Shown: in pieces, positions 9,362 through 16,290 of the stretch | How the letters are laid out: each line of letters begins with the position of its first letter | Position numbering within the stretch: position 1 is the first letter of the stretch | NCBI GenBank assembly: GCA_937952345.1 | Contig: CALFYN010000169.1 | Span: 1-23,910 of the forward strand | Direction: 5' to 3' | DNA length: 23,910 bases | Origin: an uncultured Acidobacteriota bacterium | GTDB lineage: Bacteria > Acidobacteriota > Terriglobia > Bryobacterales > Bryobacteraceae | The notes under the pieces: model-generated | What the model was told of the DNA's origin: nothing | The model's input: the letters and a program-made list of their open reading frames with translations, nothing else | Database searches by the model: none | Made by a program: the position numbers and the translations under genes

Positions 9362-9550
9362 TTACCCCGCCGTCTGGAAAATCCGTTTGCCTGTGAAGAA
9401 TTGCGACCCGCACGAACGGCAGCTCAGCCGGTGCAGAGAAAGCTTCTCCGCAATCCATAAGAACAGGCCGCCATGTTGGCCGAACTTCCAGACGTCCTGC
9501 GATTGGCACCGCGGACATCGCACTCGTTTCCTGCGTCTTTCGATAGGCAC
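9362..9550 (-). CDS. Small zinc-ribbon protein (62 aa)
   Basis: A 62-aa basic protein with two Cys pairs, CPRC at residues 12-15 and CRSC at 44-47, the spacing of a treble-clef or zinc-ribbon knuckle pair. The N-terminus is Arg/Lys-rich (ERRRKRVR) and the segment between the pairs is hydrophobic and aromatic (GGLFLWIAEKLSLH). Similar tiny proteins with a basic N-terminus, CPxC and CRxCGxxF occur repeatedly in acidobacterial genomes (from memory); their function is unknown and nucleic-acid or ribosome binding is only a guess. The start is GTG at 9550. A longer frame on this strand from 9606 overlaps it but does not contain the Cys pairs, so I rejected that one. Confidence 0.6.
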   Translation of the reverse strand: MPIERRRKRVRCPRCQSQDVWKFGQHGGLFLWIAEKLSLHRLSCRSCGSQFFTGKRIFQTAG

Positions 9551-9586
9551 TGTTTCGTTTCCGGAGAGAGAAATAAACGAACAAAA

Positions 9587-9594
9587 GTACTAGC
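9587..9594. repeat. GTACTAGC motif, copy 2
   Basis: Exact copy of the 8-mer, within a longer match: AAGTACTA at 9585-9592 recurs at 9624-9631. It is located upstream of the zinc-ribbon gene, between it and the DUF937 gene. Confidence 0.3.
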
Positions 9595-9601
9595 ACAGTC
9601 T

Positions 9602-9616
9602 CCCACAAAATGCGGG
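9602..9616 (-). terminator. Short hairpin 3' of the DUF937 gene (weak terminator candidate)
   Basis: CCCACA (9602-9607) pairs with TGCGGG (9611-9616) through six base pairs, one of them a G-U wobble in the minus-strand RNA, around a 3-nt loop. It lies about 20 nt past the DUF937 stop on that strand. No U-tract follows, so intrinsic termination is doubtful; an RNA-end or operator role is equally possible. Confidence 0.25.
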
Positions 9617-9624
9617 TACGATCA

Positions 9625-9641
9625 AGTACTAACGTACTAGC
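9625..9641. repeat. Dyad AGTAC-TAAC-GTACT plus GTACTAGC motif, copy 3
   Basis: AGTAC (9625-9629) and GTACT (9634-9638) form a perfect 5-bp inverted repeat around TAAC. The right arm continues into the third GTACTAGC (9634-9641). The motif includes the stop codon of the DUF937 gene (TAG, 9639-9637 on the minus strand). Confidence 0.35.
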
Positions 9642-10251
9642 CGAATAGTCTCAGGAAACCTAGACTGAACCCGGCGAATCGCACCGGCATCGGCCGTGTG
9701 TCTTCTTTCGTCGGATTCTCATACAACTCGATGTAGCGTGCCACCTCTGCCGGCAACGCCCGCGCCGTCTTCCGCCTGTGATGATGCAGTAATACGATGG
9801 GATCGTAAGAGATCAGCCGCTTGGCCGCCCGCTCCCGCCCCAGTAACTCCAGAAACACCACCGTGGTCAAGGCCAGCGTCTCCCGTGCCGCGCTTTCATC
9901 GATTTGCAGGTCAGCAGCAACCGCGGCCACCACGGCGTCCATGGGATCCCCGATCAGCTTCGATGCTGCTCGTTCCCCGATATTCAACATTGCGAAGGCT
10001 GCAATCCGGTTCGACAGTAACCCTTCTAGCTCATTGATAATCTTCCCATCTAAGTGCCCGCTATCGAGCATGTTGAGAAAATCCGCTGCTCCGTCCTCGG
10101 TGTGTGTGAATTGGATCGCTGCCGCCAGCACCGTGGGGATGAACTGCTCAATCGCCATCCAGGTGTTGCGTTCATGTTCCCGCAGCAATATGCTGGCCCG
10201 ATACACCACCCTTGGACTCAGGGTGTCGGCGATTGCGGTCATCAGGTTCAT
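9637..10251 (-). CDS. DUF937 domain protein
   Basis: A 204-aa predicted cytoplasmic protein. The N-terminal 100 or so residues are helical and resemble DUF937: MNLMTAIADTLSPRVV, then a segment FIPTVLAAAIQF and later GHLDGKIINELEGLLSNR. DUF937 proteins are small helical proteins of unknown function. The C-terminal half is helical and basic, with a striking LLHHHRRK run and an aromatic end (FAGFSLGFLRLFG), unlike the OmpA-type tail that many acidobacterial DUF937 proteins carry. I chose ATG 10251 because GAGGTG lies 8-13 nt upstream; an in-frame ATG at 10371 would add 40 residues without a ribosome site. A hairpin (10291-10314) lies in the 5' region. The zinc-ribbon gene follows on the same strand after 86 bp. 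Confidence 0.75.
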   Translation of the reverse strand: MNLMTAIADTLSPRVVYRASILLREHERNTWMAIEQFIPTVLAAAIQFTHTEDGAADFLNMLDSGHLDGKIINELEGLLSNRIAAFAMLNIGERAASKLIGDPMDAVVAAVAADLQIDESAARETLALTTVVFLELLGRERAAKRLISYDPIVLLHHHRRKTARALPAEVARYIELYENPTKEDTRPMPVRFAGFSLGFLRLFG

Positions 10252-10258
10252 AGAAAGT

Positions 10259-10264
10259 GCACCT
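10259..10264 (-). promoter_or_regulatory. Ribosome binding site deciding the DUF937 start
   Basis: GAGGTG on the minus strand, 7 nt before the ATG at 10251. This is one of the few clear Shine-Dalgarno sites in the window and favours the shorter protein. Confidence 0.55.
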
Positions 10265-10290
10265 CTAACGCCGGGCGCAAGTCCCAAACC

Positions 10291-10314
10291 GCGGAGGAAA
10301 ACGTGTTTCCCCGC
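10291..10314. promoter_or_regulatory. Imperfect inverted repeat in the DUF937 leader
   Basis: GCGG-A-GGAAA, loop ACGTG, TTTCC-CCGC: nine base pairs with a single bulged A, about 40 nt upstream of the DUF937 start. There is no U-tract. It could be a leader RNA hairpin or an operator. The remaining 130 bp up to 10442 show nothing I can name. Confidence 0.35.
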
Positions 10315-10442
10315 AGTTATAGTCCTATGCTTTCTACAGTACCGGCCCAAAGGCAATTCATAAATCCTCACAACCCCTTACCGGAGCTTCGCGGTCGCCC
10401 TAAGGATGGCCGAGGGAACACTTAATCCCACTTATCTTGTTC

Positions 10443-11504
10443 CTAGTTGCGCCAGCGCTGCCCCAAGTCGAGCGTCTTCCGGCAATACTCCAGGCTCCGC
10501 TTCATGTGCTCTAACTGCTGCACTTTCAATCCCTCCATGTACTTCTCCCGTTCCCCGCTCACATCCGCCAGCAAATGCGGCTTGTCGTAAGGCCGCCCCT
10601 TCCGCGCCAGCGCCAGAAACCGCGCCAGATCCCGCGACCGCCCCCGTGGAAACCACTTGCTCCAAAACTCGCCCGAATACACCGGAATCACCACCGGCGG
10701 CCGCGCCGTAATCGGCTTGCAGTAAATATGCACCTGCGGCAGTATCTCCGCCGCCCGCGCAACAATCGATTTGAAATCAACCGTGCCTTCCCCCAGCGGC
10801 ACCCATTGCACCGCCACCCCGTCCGGATGTTCGTACACCACCGAATCCCGCAAATGAAACGTCACCGCATACGGACCCAGTTCCTCCACCGTCGTCATGG
10901 GATCCTCCATCACAAACACTGGATTTCCCGTGTCCAGGTACGACCCTACGAACTCCTTCCCCGCCGTCTCGATCAACAGCCGCGTCTCCCACGCCTGCAA
11001 TTCCTTGTGATTCTCGATCCCAATCTTTACCCCCGCATCCAAAGCCTGCGTCCGTACCTCGCGCAGGATTCCGATCGCCGTCTCCATATGCTGCTCCACC
11101 GTGCCTTCGGGCATGCTGTAGCGATCGCTTGCCAGCAACGCCCGCACAAGCGGCGAACCCATCGCCACGGCCCGCTCGATATTCTTTCGCAAGGTGGCGA
11201 CGATCTTCGGCCTGTCCGCCGCCGTGCGCGGCAGAATCGCGCCGCCGCCCGTTTCCAGATGCAGCCGGTGTTCCTTTGCCCAAGCCCGCACCTCCGCCCA
11301 ATGCTTCGGATCCATCACGCCCGGATCGATCGAGTCCTGCAGGAAGATCGCCTCCAGTTTCTCTTTGACGCAATAATCGAACAACTGCCGGTCGTTCCAG
11401 CGCTGGAATCGCAGGCAGTACGTATTGATCCCCAACGGCCATTGGCGGGGCCCCGCCGCGAATGCCGCGGCAGCGCTGGTGGCGAGAAAACTTCGGCGCT
11501 TCAT
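10443..11504 (-). CDS. Exported xylose isomerase-like TIM barrel (sugar phosphate isomerase/epimerase family)
   Basis: A 353-aa protein of the AP-endonuclease-2/xylose-isomerase-like TIM-barrel family. It opens with a twin-arginine-type signal (MKRRSFLATSAAAAFAAG). Putative metal ligands in family positions are E164 (GIENHKE), D191 (SYLDTGN), H217 (TFHLRD) and E239 (LGEGTVDF). Secreted members are common next to sugar-oxidising enzymes in Acidobacteria and Planctomycetes and probably isomerise, epimerise or eliminate on keto-sugars; the substrate is unknown. ATG 11504 is chosen over 11540 because it gives the Tat signal directly. A TATACT box ends 7 nt before it and there is no Shine-Dalgarno site. 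It appears to be a single-gene transcription unit. Confidence 0.85.
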   Translation of the reverse strand: MKRRSFLATSAAAAFAAGPRQWPLGINTYCLRFQRWNDRQLFDYCVKEKLEAIFLQDSIDPGVMDPKHWAEVRAWAKEHRLHLETGGGAILPRTAADRPKIVATLRKNIERAVAMGSPLVRALLASDRYSMPEGTVEQHMETAIGILREVRTQALDAGVKIGIENHKELQAWETRLLIETAGKEFVGSYLDTGNPVFVMEDPMTTVEELGPYAVTFHLRDSVVYEHPDGVAVQWVPLGEGTVDFKSIVARAAEILPQVHIYCKPITARPPVVIPVYSGEFWSKWFPRGRSRDLARFLALARKGRPYDKPHLLADVSGEREKYMEGLKVQQLEHMKRSLEYCRKTLDLGQRWRN

Positions 11505-11511
11505 GTCCGCG

Positions 11512-11517
11512 AGTATA
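11512..11517 (-). promoter_or_regulatory. Candidate -10 box TATACT, leaderless, for the TIM-barrel gene
   Basis: Minus-strand TATACT, the 7-nt spacer CGCGGAC, then ATG. It is a near-consensus hexamer, with no -35 match at 16-18 nt and no Shine-Dalgarno site. Confidence 0.45.
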
Positions 11518-11579
11518 GCGGGATGTAAATATCGACGCACGCTCCGAACGATCCGCCATCCTTTACCGTCTTTCTATTT

Positions 11580-11864
11580 GTGGAGCGCGTCTTGAAGGTA
11601 ATGGAAGATTCACGGATTTCCGAACTTGCCGCCTTGCGCGCCAAGACCGATCGGCAATTGATGGCTGTTATCGCACACCAGTTGGAACTGGCGCGCACCG
11701 CGCTTCGCGCCCAACAACCGGGAGACGCCGAACGCGCCGCCCGATTCTGCCAGCAGGCTCAGCGCCTTCTCGTCCTTCTCAAACTAGGCGCCGCCGATCC
11801 CGTCACTGCAAGTCCGATGTATCCACCACGTACAGATTCTGCCGCCCGCTCTCTTCGGACGTAA
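11580..11864 (+). CDS. Small helical protein of unknown function
   Basis: From GTG 11580 the product is 94 aa; ATG at 11601 would give 87 aa. Residues up to about 70 look like two long amphipathic helices (ISELAALRAKTDRQLMAVI; LELARTALRAQQ followed by AERAARFCQQAQRLLVLLKL), like a small coiled or helical-hairpin protein. The last 20 residues lie in DNA that also encodes the end of the convergent propeller gene, giving a 62-bp tail-to-tail overlap (11803-11864). GAAGG is only 1-2 nt before the ATG, too close to be a normal ribosome site, so the start is uncertain. I do not recognise a family. It is supported mainly by coding-like composition and by filling the gap between two genes. Confidence 0.5.
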   Translation: MERVLKVMEDSRISELAALRAKTDRQLMAVIAHQLELARTALRAQQPGDAERAARFCQQAQRLLVLLKLGAADPVTASPMYPPRTDSAARSLRT

Positions 11865-12999
11865 ACAGCACCTTCGTCCCATCCTTGTTCCACACCGGAC
11901 GCGGTTCATTCAAAAACCGCCGCTGCGGAATCCACAATCCCCAGTTGCGAAACGGAAACCTCCCATCGGCCGGCTTCACTGCCTTCGACCCCAGCGGAAT
12001 GGTCACCAGTTGCTTCATCTCCCCGGTCTTGGTGTTGATGATCGCCAGCCCGTCCCCCATCGGACCCCCATAGCAATCCGTCACAATCCAATGCGGCTTC
12101 GTCGGGTGATAAGACGGGTGCCCCGCCGGCACATGCTCCTTTGTCAGCCGGGTCTTCTTTCCCGTCTGTACGTCCACCTCCATCAGGCTCTGGAAGTAAT
12201 CCGGCAGCTCCGGATGTACGTACAGCAAGGCCTTCCCATCCGGCCGCCAGTTCGGATGATGCAATCCATCGGCCACCCACTTCAGTTGCCCCGTGGCGAT
12301 CGTGTACACGAACATCTCCACCAGCCGTGGAAAATCCTCGTTCGTGCGATGCACAATCAGCACCTGCCCGCCCTGCGGATTGAAGCGCGTGTTCTGCAGC
12401 GACGATGGCTCCTCGCGCAGCAGATCCTTGTTCGGAGTCAGCGCGATCGCCCGCTCCAGCGTCACCAGCTTCTCGTATTTCCCGCTGGCAATTTCGTACA
12501 ACCCCCAATCGCTTCCACGCACGCACGAAACCGTGCGGAAATCCGGCGATATCTTGCTGGCCGGAACCGGCGTCTGAATCCGCCCTGTTTTCCCCGTCTC
12601 CAGATGCACGAAATACGTCGCCCGATCCGTCCCCGCGCCCGCCGTGTAGTACACCGACGCTCCATCCGGCCCCCAGAACTGATTCGCCCCGGTGTGATAA
12701 TTCCCCATGATCCCCGTGGCCACCCGTCGCTCTCCGCTGCCGTCCACATTACGGATCCACAACGACCCCGGATAGCGTCCCGTCGCCGTCCGCTCCGTCA
12801 CGCTTGCGTCGAAACGAAAATACAGCAGCCTCCGCTCCTGTGGATCCCACGGCGAAATGTCGTAGTAGTGGTGGTTCTCGTGTTGCCCACTGCGATACCA
12901 CGTGATCGAACGGCCTGTCACCGGATCCTTCAATTGCCGCACTTCCGCGGTTTGCCCGTTCAACCAGGCGCTAAAGAGAATCGGAATGAGTAGAGTCAT
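11803..12999 (-). CDS. Secreted TolB-like beta-propeller, oligogalacturonate lyase-like
   Basis: A 398-aa exported protein (signal MTLLIPILFSAWLNGQ) made of PD40/TolB-type propeller blades such as LHHPNWRPDGKALLYV and RPVWNKDGTKVLFTSEE. His-rich positions NHHYYDISPWDP near the N-terminus, LHHPNW, and GHPSYHPTKPHWIVTD resemble the metal-site environment of oligogalacturonate lyases (polysaccharide lyase family 22). Members of that family cleave unsaturated digalacturonate at a Mn-dependent His site. I cannot confirm the catalytic His/Arg set without alignment, so a non-catalytic propeller remains possible. The ATG overlaps the TonB receptor stop by one base (TGATG), so receptor and propeller are translationally coupled. 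This fits an outer-membrane uptake pair in which the propeller processes or binds the ligand. Confidence 0.78.
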   Translation of the reverse strand: MTLLIPILFSAWLNGQTAEVRQLKDPVTGRSITWYRSGQHENHHYYDISPWDPQERRLLYFRFDASVTERTATGRYPGSLWIRNVDGSGERRVATGIMGNYHTGANQFWGPDGASVYYTAGAGTDRATYFVHLETGKTGRIQTPVPASKISPDFRTVSCVRGSDWGLYEIASGKYEKLVTLERAIALTPNKDLLREEPSSLQNTRFNPQGGQVLIVHRTNEDFPRLVEMFVYTIATGQLKWVADGLHHPNWRPDGKALLYVHPELPDYFQSLMEVDVQTGKKTRLTKEHVPAGHPSYHPTKPHWIVTDCYGGPMGDGLAIINTKTGEMKQLVTIPLGSKAVKPADGRFPFRNWGLWIPQRRFLNEPRPVWNKDGTKVLFTSEESGRQNLYVVDTSDLQ

Positions 13000-15900
13000 C
13001 AGAAAATCAGCTTCAATGCAAATTGGATCTGCCGCGGCGTTCGCTGCAACGTAAGTTCACTTCCCGCACTCGTAATGCGGCCCGAATTCACGGCGCCGAT
13101 GGAGCCGACAGGCTGATTGAACTGTGGTGTATTCGTGAAGTTGAACGTCTCGGCCCGGAACTGCAGCTTCATGGATTCGCGGATCTGGAAGTTCTTGAAC
13201 AAAGACAAATCCAGAGCCTTCGTGCCTGGTCCAACCAATACATTCCTGCCGCTATTCCCATACATGCGGAAGCCCGGATTCGCGAACGCGTCGAGATCGA
13301 ACCAGCGCTGTATGGTGCGCTGCGAAGCCGGCAGATTCCCATCGCGCAGCCGGTCGGCACGCGTTCCCTCCCCGATGTTCAAAGAATTCGACCCTGCGTT
13401 TACCGAGAACGGGAAGCCACTATAGAGCGTCAGCGCGGTGTTAATTTCCCAGCCTCCGTAAATCTTCCTCTTGGCCCACGGAATCTCATATCCGAAAGTC
13501 GCCCGCATTTGATGCCGGACATCGGTGGCGCCGTTTCCTTTCGCCCCACTGAGATTGGTGATGGGCAGCAGCGCCACATCCCGATCGTCCAGCAGGTGTG
13601 CCCATGTGTAGCCGAGTTGGTAATGCATGGAATTGGCCCACCGCTTCACCAGTGTCGTTTGCAGCGAATGATAGGTGGAGTTGCCGCGGCTTTGGTAGAT
13701 GGCTACCTGTCCGTATTGCGGCCAACGGCGGCGGGAATTCACCGCACCATCGCCCGGGACCGCCTGGTTGAAATTGATCCCGGAGTTTTGTTCCGTTCCC
13801 GGCAGCAACCCGGTCCCTTTGGTTCCCACGTAAGCCACAGTCAATTGCTGTGTCCCTGGCAATTGCCGCTGCACGGAGAAATTCCATTGCTGGATGTACG
13901 GAATCTTGAGGTTTGGATCGATACCCGTACGGTTTTGTCCCGGCGTATTCGGATTGGAGGACCGCTCCGGACCTTGTGTAATCGACCGTGCTCCGGCGAA
14001 ATCGTTCTGGTTATTCGCCACCAGGCTGTTCAGGAACAGCGGCGGGTTGGATGCAAGGCTCGCACCAATGTGCACGGGAATCAGCGAATAGTAGATGCCA
14101 TAGGCGGATCGGATGACCATCGATTTCCCCACCTGCCAGGCAAAGCCCGCGCGCGGTCCCCAATTGTTCTTATCCGTCGGTACTCCACTCTCGGTCGGAT
14201 ACTTCCCCGTTCCAACCGGAGCCGGCAATCCGGATTCGATATCGAACTGCAGCAGGCGTCCTGCAACCTCCCGCTGCGGATAGTGCATCGGCAACTCGTA
14301 TCGCATCCCAAGATTGATCGTGAGCCTCTGGGTCACCTTCCAGTCGTCCTGAATATAAGCCGCCCAATCGGATCGGCGTAGCCCGCGCGTGCCCACCAGG
14401 CCGTTCACACTGATTTGCTGCGGCTTTCCTAATAGAAAATCGGCGCCGCCGTAGCCCGTATTCGCCGGCGCGACAGGATTTGACGTGTACAGCGTCGAGA
14501 ACACAAACTGGCCTCGCGTAAACGAAGCCTGATGTGCATTCGTCTGCCGGAACACCACGTTGAAACCCATCTTCAAACTGTGATTGCTGAAAATGGCATC
14601 CAGATTGTCACTATACTCCGTGTTCTGCGAAACGATGATGGCGGGAATGTTATCCTTCGCGCCAAGCGTTTCGAATCCGTTGATGGCAAATGCCGGCAGC
14701 CCCAGCGTGAGTTCGTCGATGTTCACGTTCTGAATGCCGAACTCCGCCGCCGTCCTTGTCCCGCCGTTGAGCTCAATGCTCCGGATGGGCTCGCGCGAAA
14801 TGCCGAAACGCGCCTGGTTGATCAGCCGTGGTGAAATCACATGCGTGTGGCTCAGAACACCCTGCGTTACCGGCACGGATACATCGATGTAGGGGGAAGC
14901 CTGCGGCCCTAGCGCGCGCGTGTTGAGGAAGTTCGAACGTCCCTGGGTCAGCCGGAAATACGCTCGCGATCCCGAATTCAGCTCCCGGTCGATCTTGACG
15001 CTGCCCTGATCGGAATCGCGTGTGTCGCTGGGATTCAATAAATGATTGGCCGCAATGCCTGGCTGGTTCGCCGCCGGATACAAGTCAATCAATCGCCGGG
15101 AAGTAGCATTCAAACGCGCCGCCGGAATGGCATTGTTCGGGAACAGTTCTCGCACGTTGCCCCGTTGCGTCAATGGGTCGTAAATTCGGATTGGCCGGGC
15201 TCCGGCCAGCAGTTCTCCGAAATCTCCGTTTCGCATGGCCGCGCTGGGCACGGTGGTCAGAAACGTCAGCCCTTGCCGGCTGCGCTGCCCTTCATAGGAC
15301 ACAAAAAAGAACGTCTTCGAATTGATCGGCCCCCCCAGCGTTCCGCCGAACATGTTTCGCTTCAGTGAGGGCTTGCTGCCCACAGCGAAATAGTTCCGCG
15401 CATCCAGGGTGGAGTTTCGCAGAAACTCAAACAGCACGCCGTGAAACTGATTGGTGCCGGACTTGTAGCCAACTTGCACCGTCCCGCCCGACCGCCCAAA
15501 ACGCGCATCCGGTACCGAGGTGTCAATGCGGTACTGCTCCAACGCCTCAAATTCCGGATAATTGATCAGCCCCCACCCCTGATGGTTGTTGTTGTTCTGC
15601 AATCCATCGACGAGATAGTTATTATCGCCGAATCCGGATCCATTCACCGCATTCGATACATTGCCCCTTTGCTGCGAGAGCGCCAGGTTCAATTTCACGG
15701 CCTGCCCCGGTACCACGCCAGGAGTGAATCGTACCAACTCGGCGAAATTACGGCTGTTCACCGGAATGGATTTGATCTCCTGTTCGCTGCGCTGCGTCGA
15801 AAGCGTGGTCGTTTCCGTCTGCAACACCGGCGCCAGTTCCTGTACGTTCACCGTCTCCGTCACCGCCCCCAGTTCCATCACGAAATCGACGCCAAGACGT

Positions 15901-16202
15901 TCGGACACATTCAGGGGGACCAATCGTGCCGCGGTGCGAAACCCGGGCTGCGACACCTCAATCCGGTAATTTCCCGATGGAAACGGTGGAGAAACATAGC
16001 TTCCACTGGTTGCCGTCAGCAGTTCCACCTGCGCGTTTGTGCCCATATTGCGAATGGTCACTTTTGCTCCAACAATCACCGCCCCGGCGTTGTCTTTGAC
16101 GACACCCGTAAGAACTCCAGTGTCAACTTGGGCAAAGATTGCCTGCAACAAGATGAGCATCGCAATTGCGATGGGAATGCATCTACCCGAAAAACCTCGC
16201 AT
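12999..16202 (-). CDS. TonB-dependent receptor with carboxypeptidase-regulatory-like N-terminus (Oar-type)
   Basis: A 1067-aa outer-membrane protein. The signal peptide ends near residue 25 (LLQAIFAQ|VDTG). Residues 28-110 form the CarboxypepD_reg-like beta-sandwich (GVLTGVVKDNAGAVIVGAKV). A plug follows (about 115-235, with VNSRNFAELVRFTPGV and NNYLVDGLQNN), then a long barrel ending in the aromatic C-terminus FALKLIF used for outer-membrane assembly. Acidobacteria have many such receptors, presumed importers of oligosaccharides or other large ligands; some relatives (Oar) act in secretion or adhesion. I start at 16202 rather than 16235, because 16235 lies inside the TATAAT box and spoils the signal peptide; a G-run (GGGGGG) is about 6 nt upstream. 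It is divergent from the sulfatase operon. Confidence 0.93.
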   Translation of the reverse strand: MRGFSGRCIPIAIAMLILLQAIFAQVDTGVLTGVVKDNAGAVIVGAKVTIRNMGTNAQVELLTATSGSYVSPPFPSGNYRIEVSQPGFRTAARLVPLNVSERLGVDFVMELGAVTETVNVQELAPVLQTETTTLSTQRSEQEIKSIPVNSRNFAELVRFTPGVVPGQAVKLNLALSQQRGNVSNAVNGSGFGDNNYLVDGLQNNNNHQGWGLINYPEFEALEQYRIDTSVPDARFGRSGGTVQVGYKSGTNQFHGVLFEFLRNSTLDARNYFAVGSKPSLKRNMFGGTLGGPINSKTFFFVSYEGQRSRQGLTFLTTVPSAAMRNGDFGELLAGARPIRIYDPLTQRGNVRELFPNNAIPAARLNATSRRLIDLYPAANQPGIAANHLLNPSDTRDSDQGSVKIDRELNSGSRAYFRLTQGRSNFLNTRALGPQASPYIDVSVPVTQGVLSHTHVISPRLINQARFGISREPIRSIELNGGTRTAAEFGIQNVNIDELTLGLPAFAINGFETLGAKDNIPAIIVSQNTEYSDNLDAIFSNHSLKMGFNVVFRQTNAHQASFTRGQFVFSTLYTSNPVAPANTGYGGADFLLGKPQQISVNGLVGTRGLRRSDWAAYIQDDWKVTQRLTINLGMRYELPMHYPQREVAGRLLQFDIESGLPAPVGTGKYPTESGVPTDKNNWGPRAGFAWQVGKSMVIRSAYGIYYSLIPVHIGASLASNPPLFLNSLVANNQNDFAGARSITQGPERSSNPNTPGQNRTGIDPNLKIPYIQQWNFSVQRQLPGTQQLTVAYVGTKGTGLLPGTEQNSGINFNQAVPGDGAVNSRRRWPQYGQVAIYQSRGNSTYHSLQTTLVKRWANSMHYQLGYTWAHLLDDRDVALLPITNLSGAKGNGATDVRHQMRATFGYEIPWAKRKIYGGWEINTALTLYSGFPFSVNAGSNSLNIGEGTRADRLRDGNLPASQRTIQRWFDLDAFANPGFRMYGNSGRNVLVGPGTKALDLSLFKNFQIRESMKLQFRAETFNFTNTPQFNQPVGSIGAVNSGRITSAGSELTLQRTPRQIQFALKLIF

Positions 16203-16233
16203 GTTAGCCCCCCAGAAGTGGATTGAGGCAGCC

Positions 16234-16239
16234 ATTATA
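16234..16239 (-). promoter_or_regulatory. Candidate -10 TATAAT for the TonB receptor operon
   Basis: Perfect TATAAT on the minus strand, 31 nt before the receptor ATG, next to a T-tract. TTGACA touches the hexamer directly, so it cannot be its -35. Only weak matches (TTGCAG at 16 nt, TTGTTG at 19 nt) lie at usable spacing. The flanking A/T tract (16244-16250) could act as an UP-like element. Confidence 0.45.
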
Positions 16240-16270
16240 TGTCAAAAAAATGAAGCTGCAACAACTGATG

Positions 16271-16279
16271 TGATAAACT
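16271..16279 (+). promoter_or_regulatory. Candidate extended -10 for the sulfatase operon
   Basis: TGATAAACT matches TGnTAnnnT; the hexamer ends 11 nt before the sulfatase ATG, giving an expected leader of only a few nucleotides. No Shine-Dalgarno site or good -35 is visible. It lies about 35 bp from the opposing receptor promoter, so both could be controlled from one site. Confidence 0.4.
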
Positions 16280-16290
16280 CATCCGCGATT

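Noticed and set aside
9424..9606. 60-aa minus-strand frame overlapping the zinc-ribbon gene
   Set aside because: It lacks both Cys pairs and any recognisable feature; the zinc-ribbon frame explains this DNA better.
9585..9641. Repeated GTACTA elements as a CRISPR-like or IS end structure
   Set aside because: The units are too short, unevenly spaced and in mixed orientation, with no cas gene, transposase or target duplication nearby.
16234..16245. Adjacent TTGACA and TATAAT on the minus strand read as a full sigma-70 promoter
   Set aside because: The two hexamers abut with no spacer, so they cannot be a -35/-10 pair; only the TATAAT is kept.
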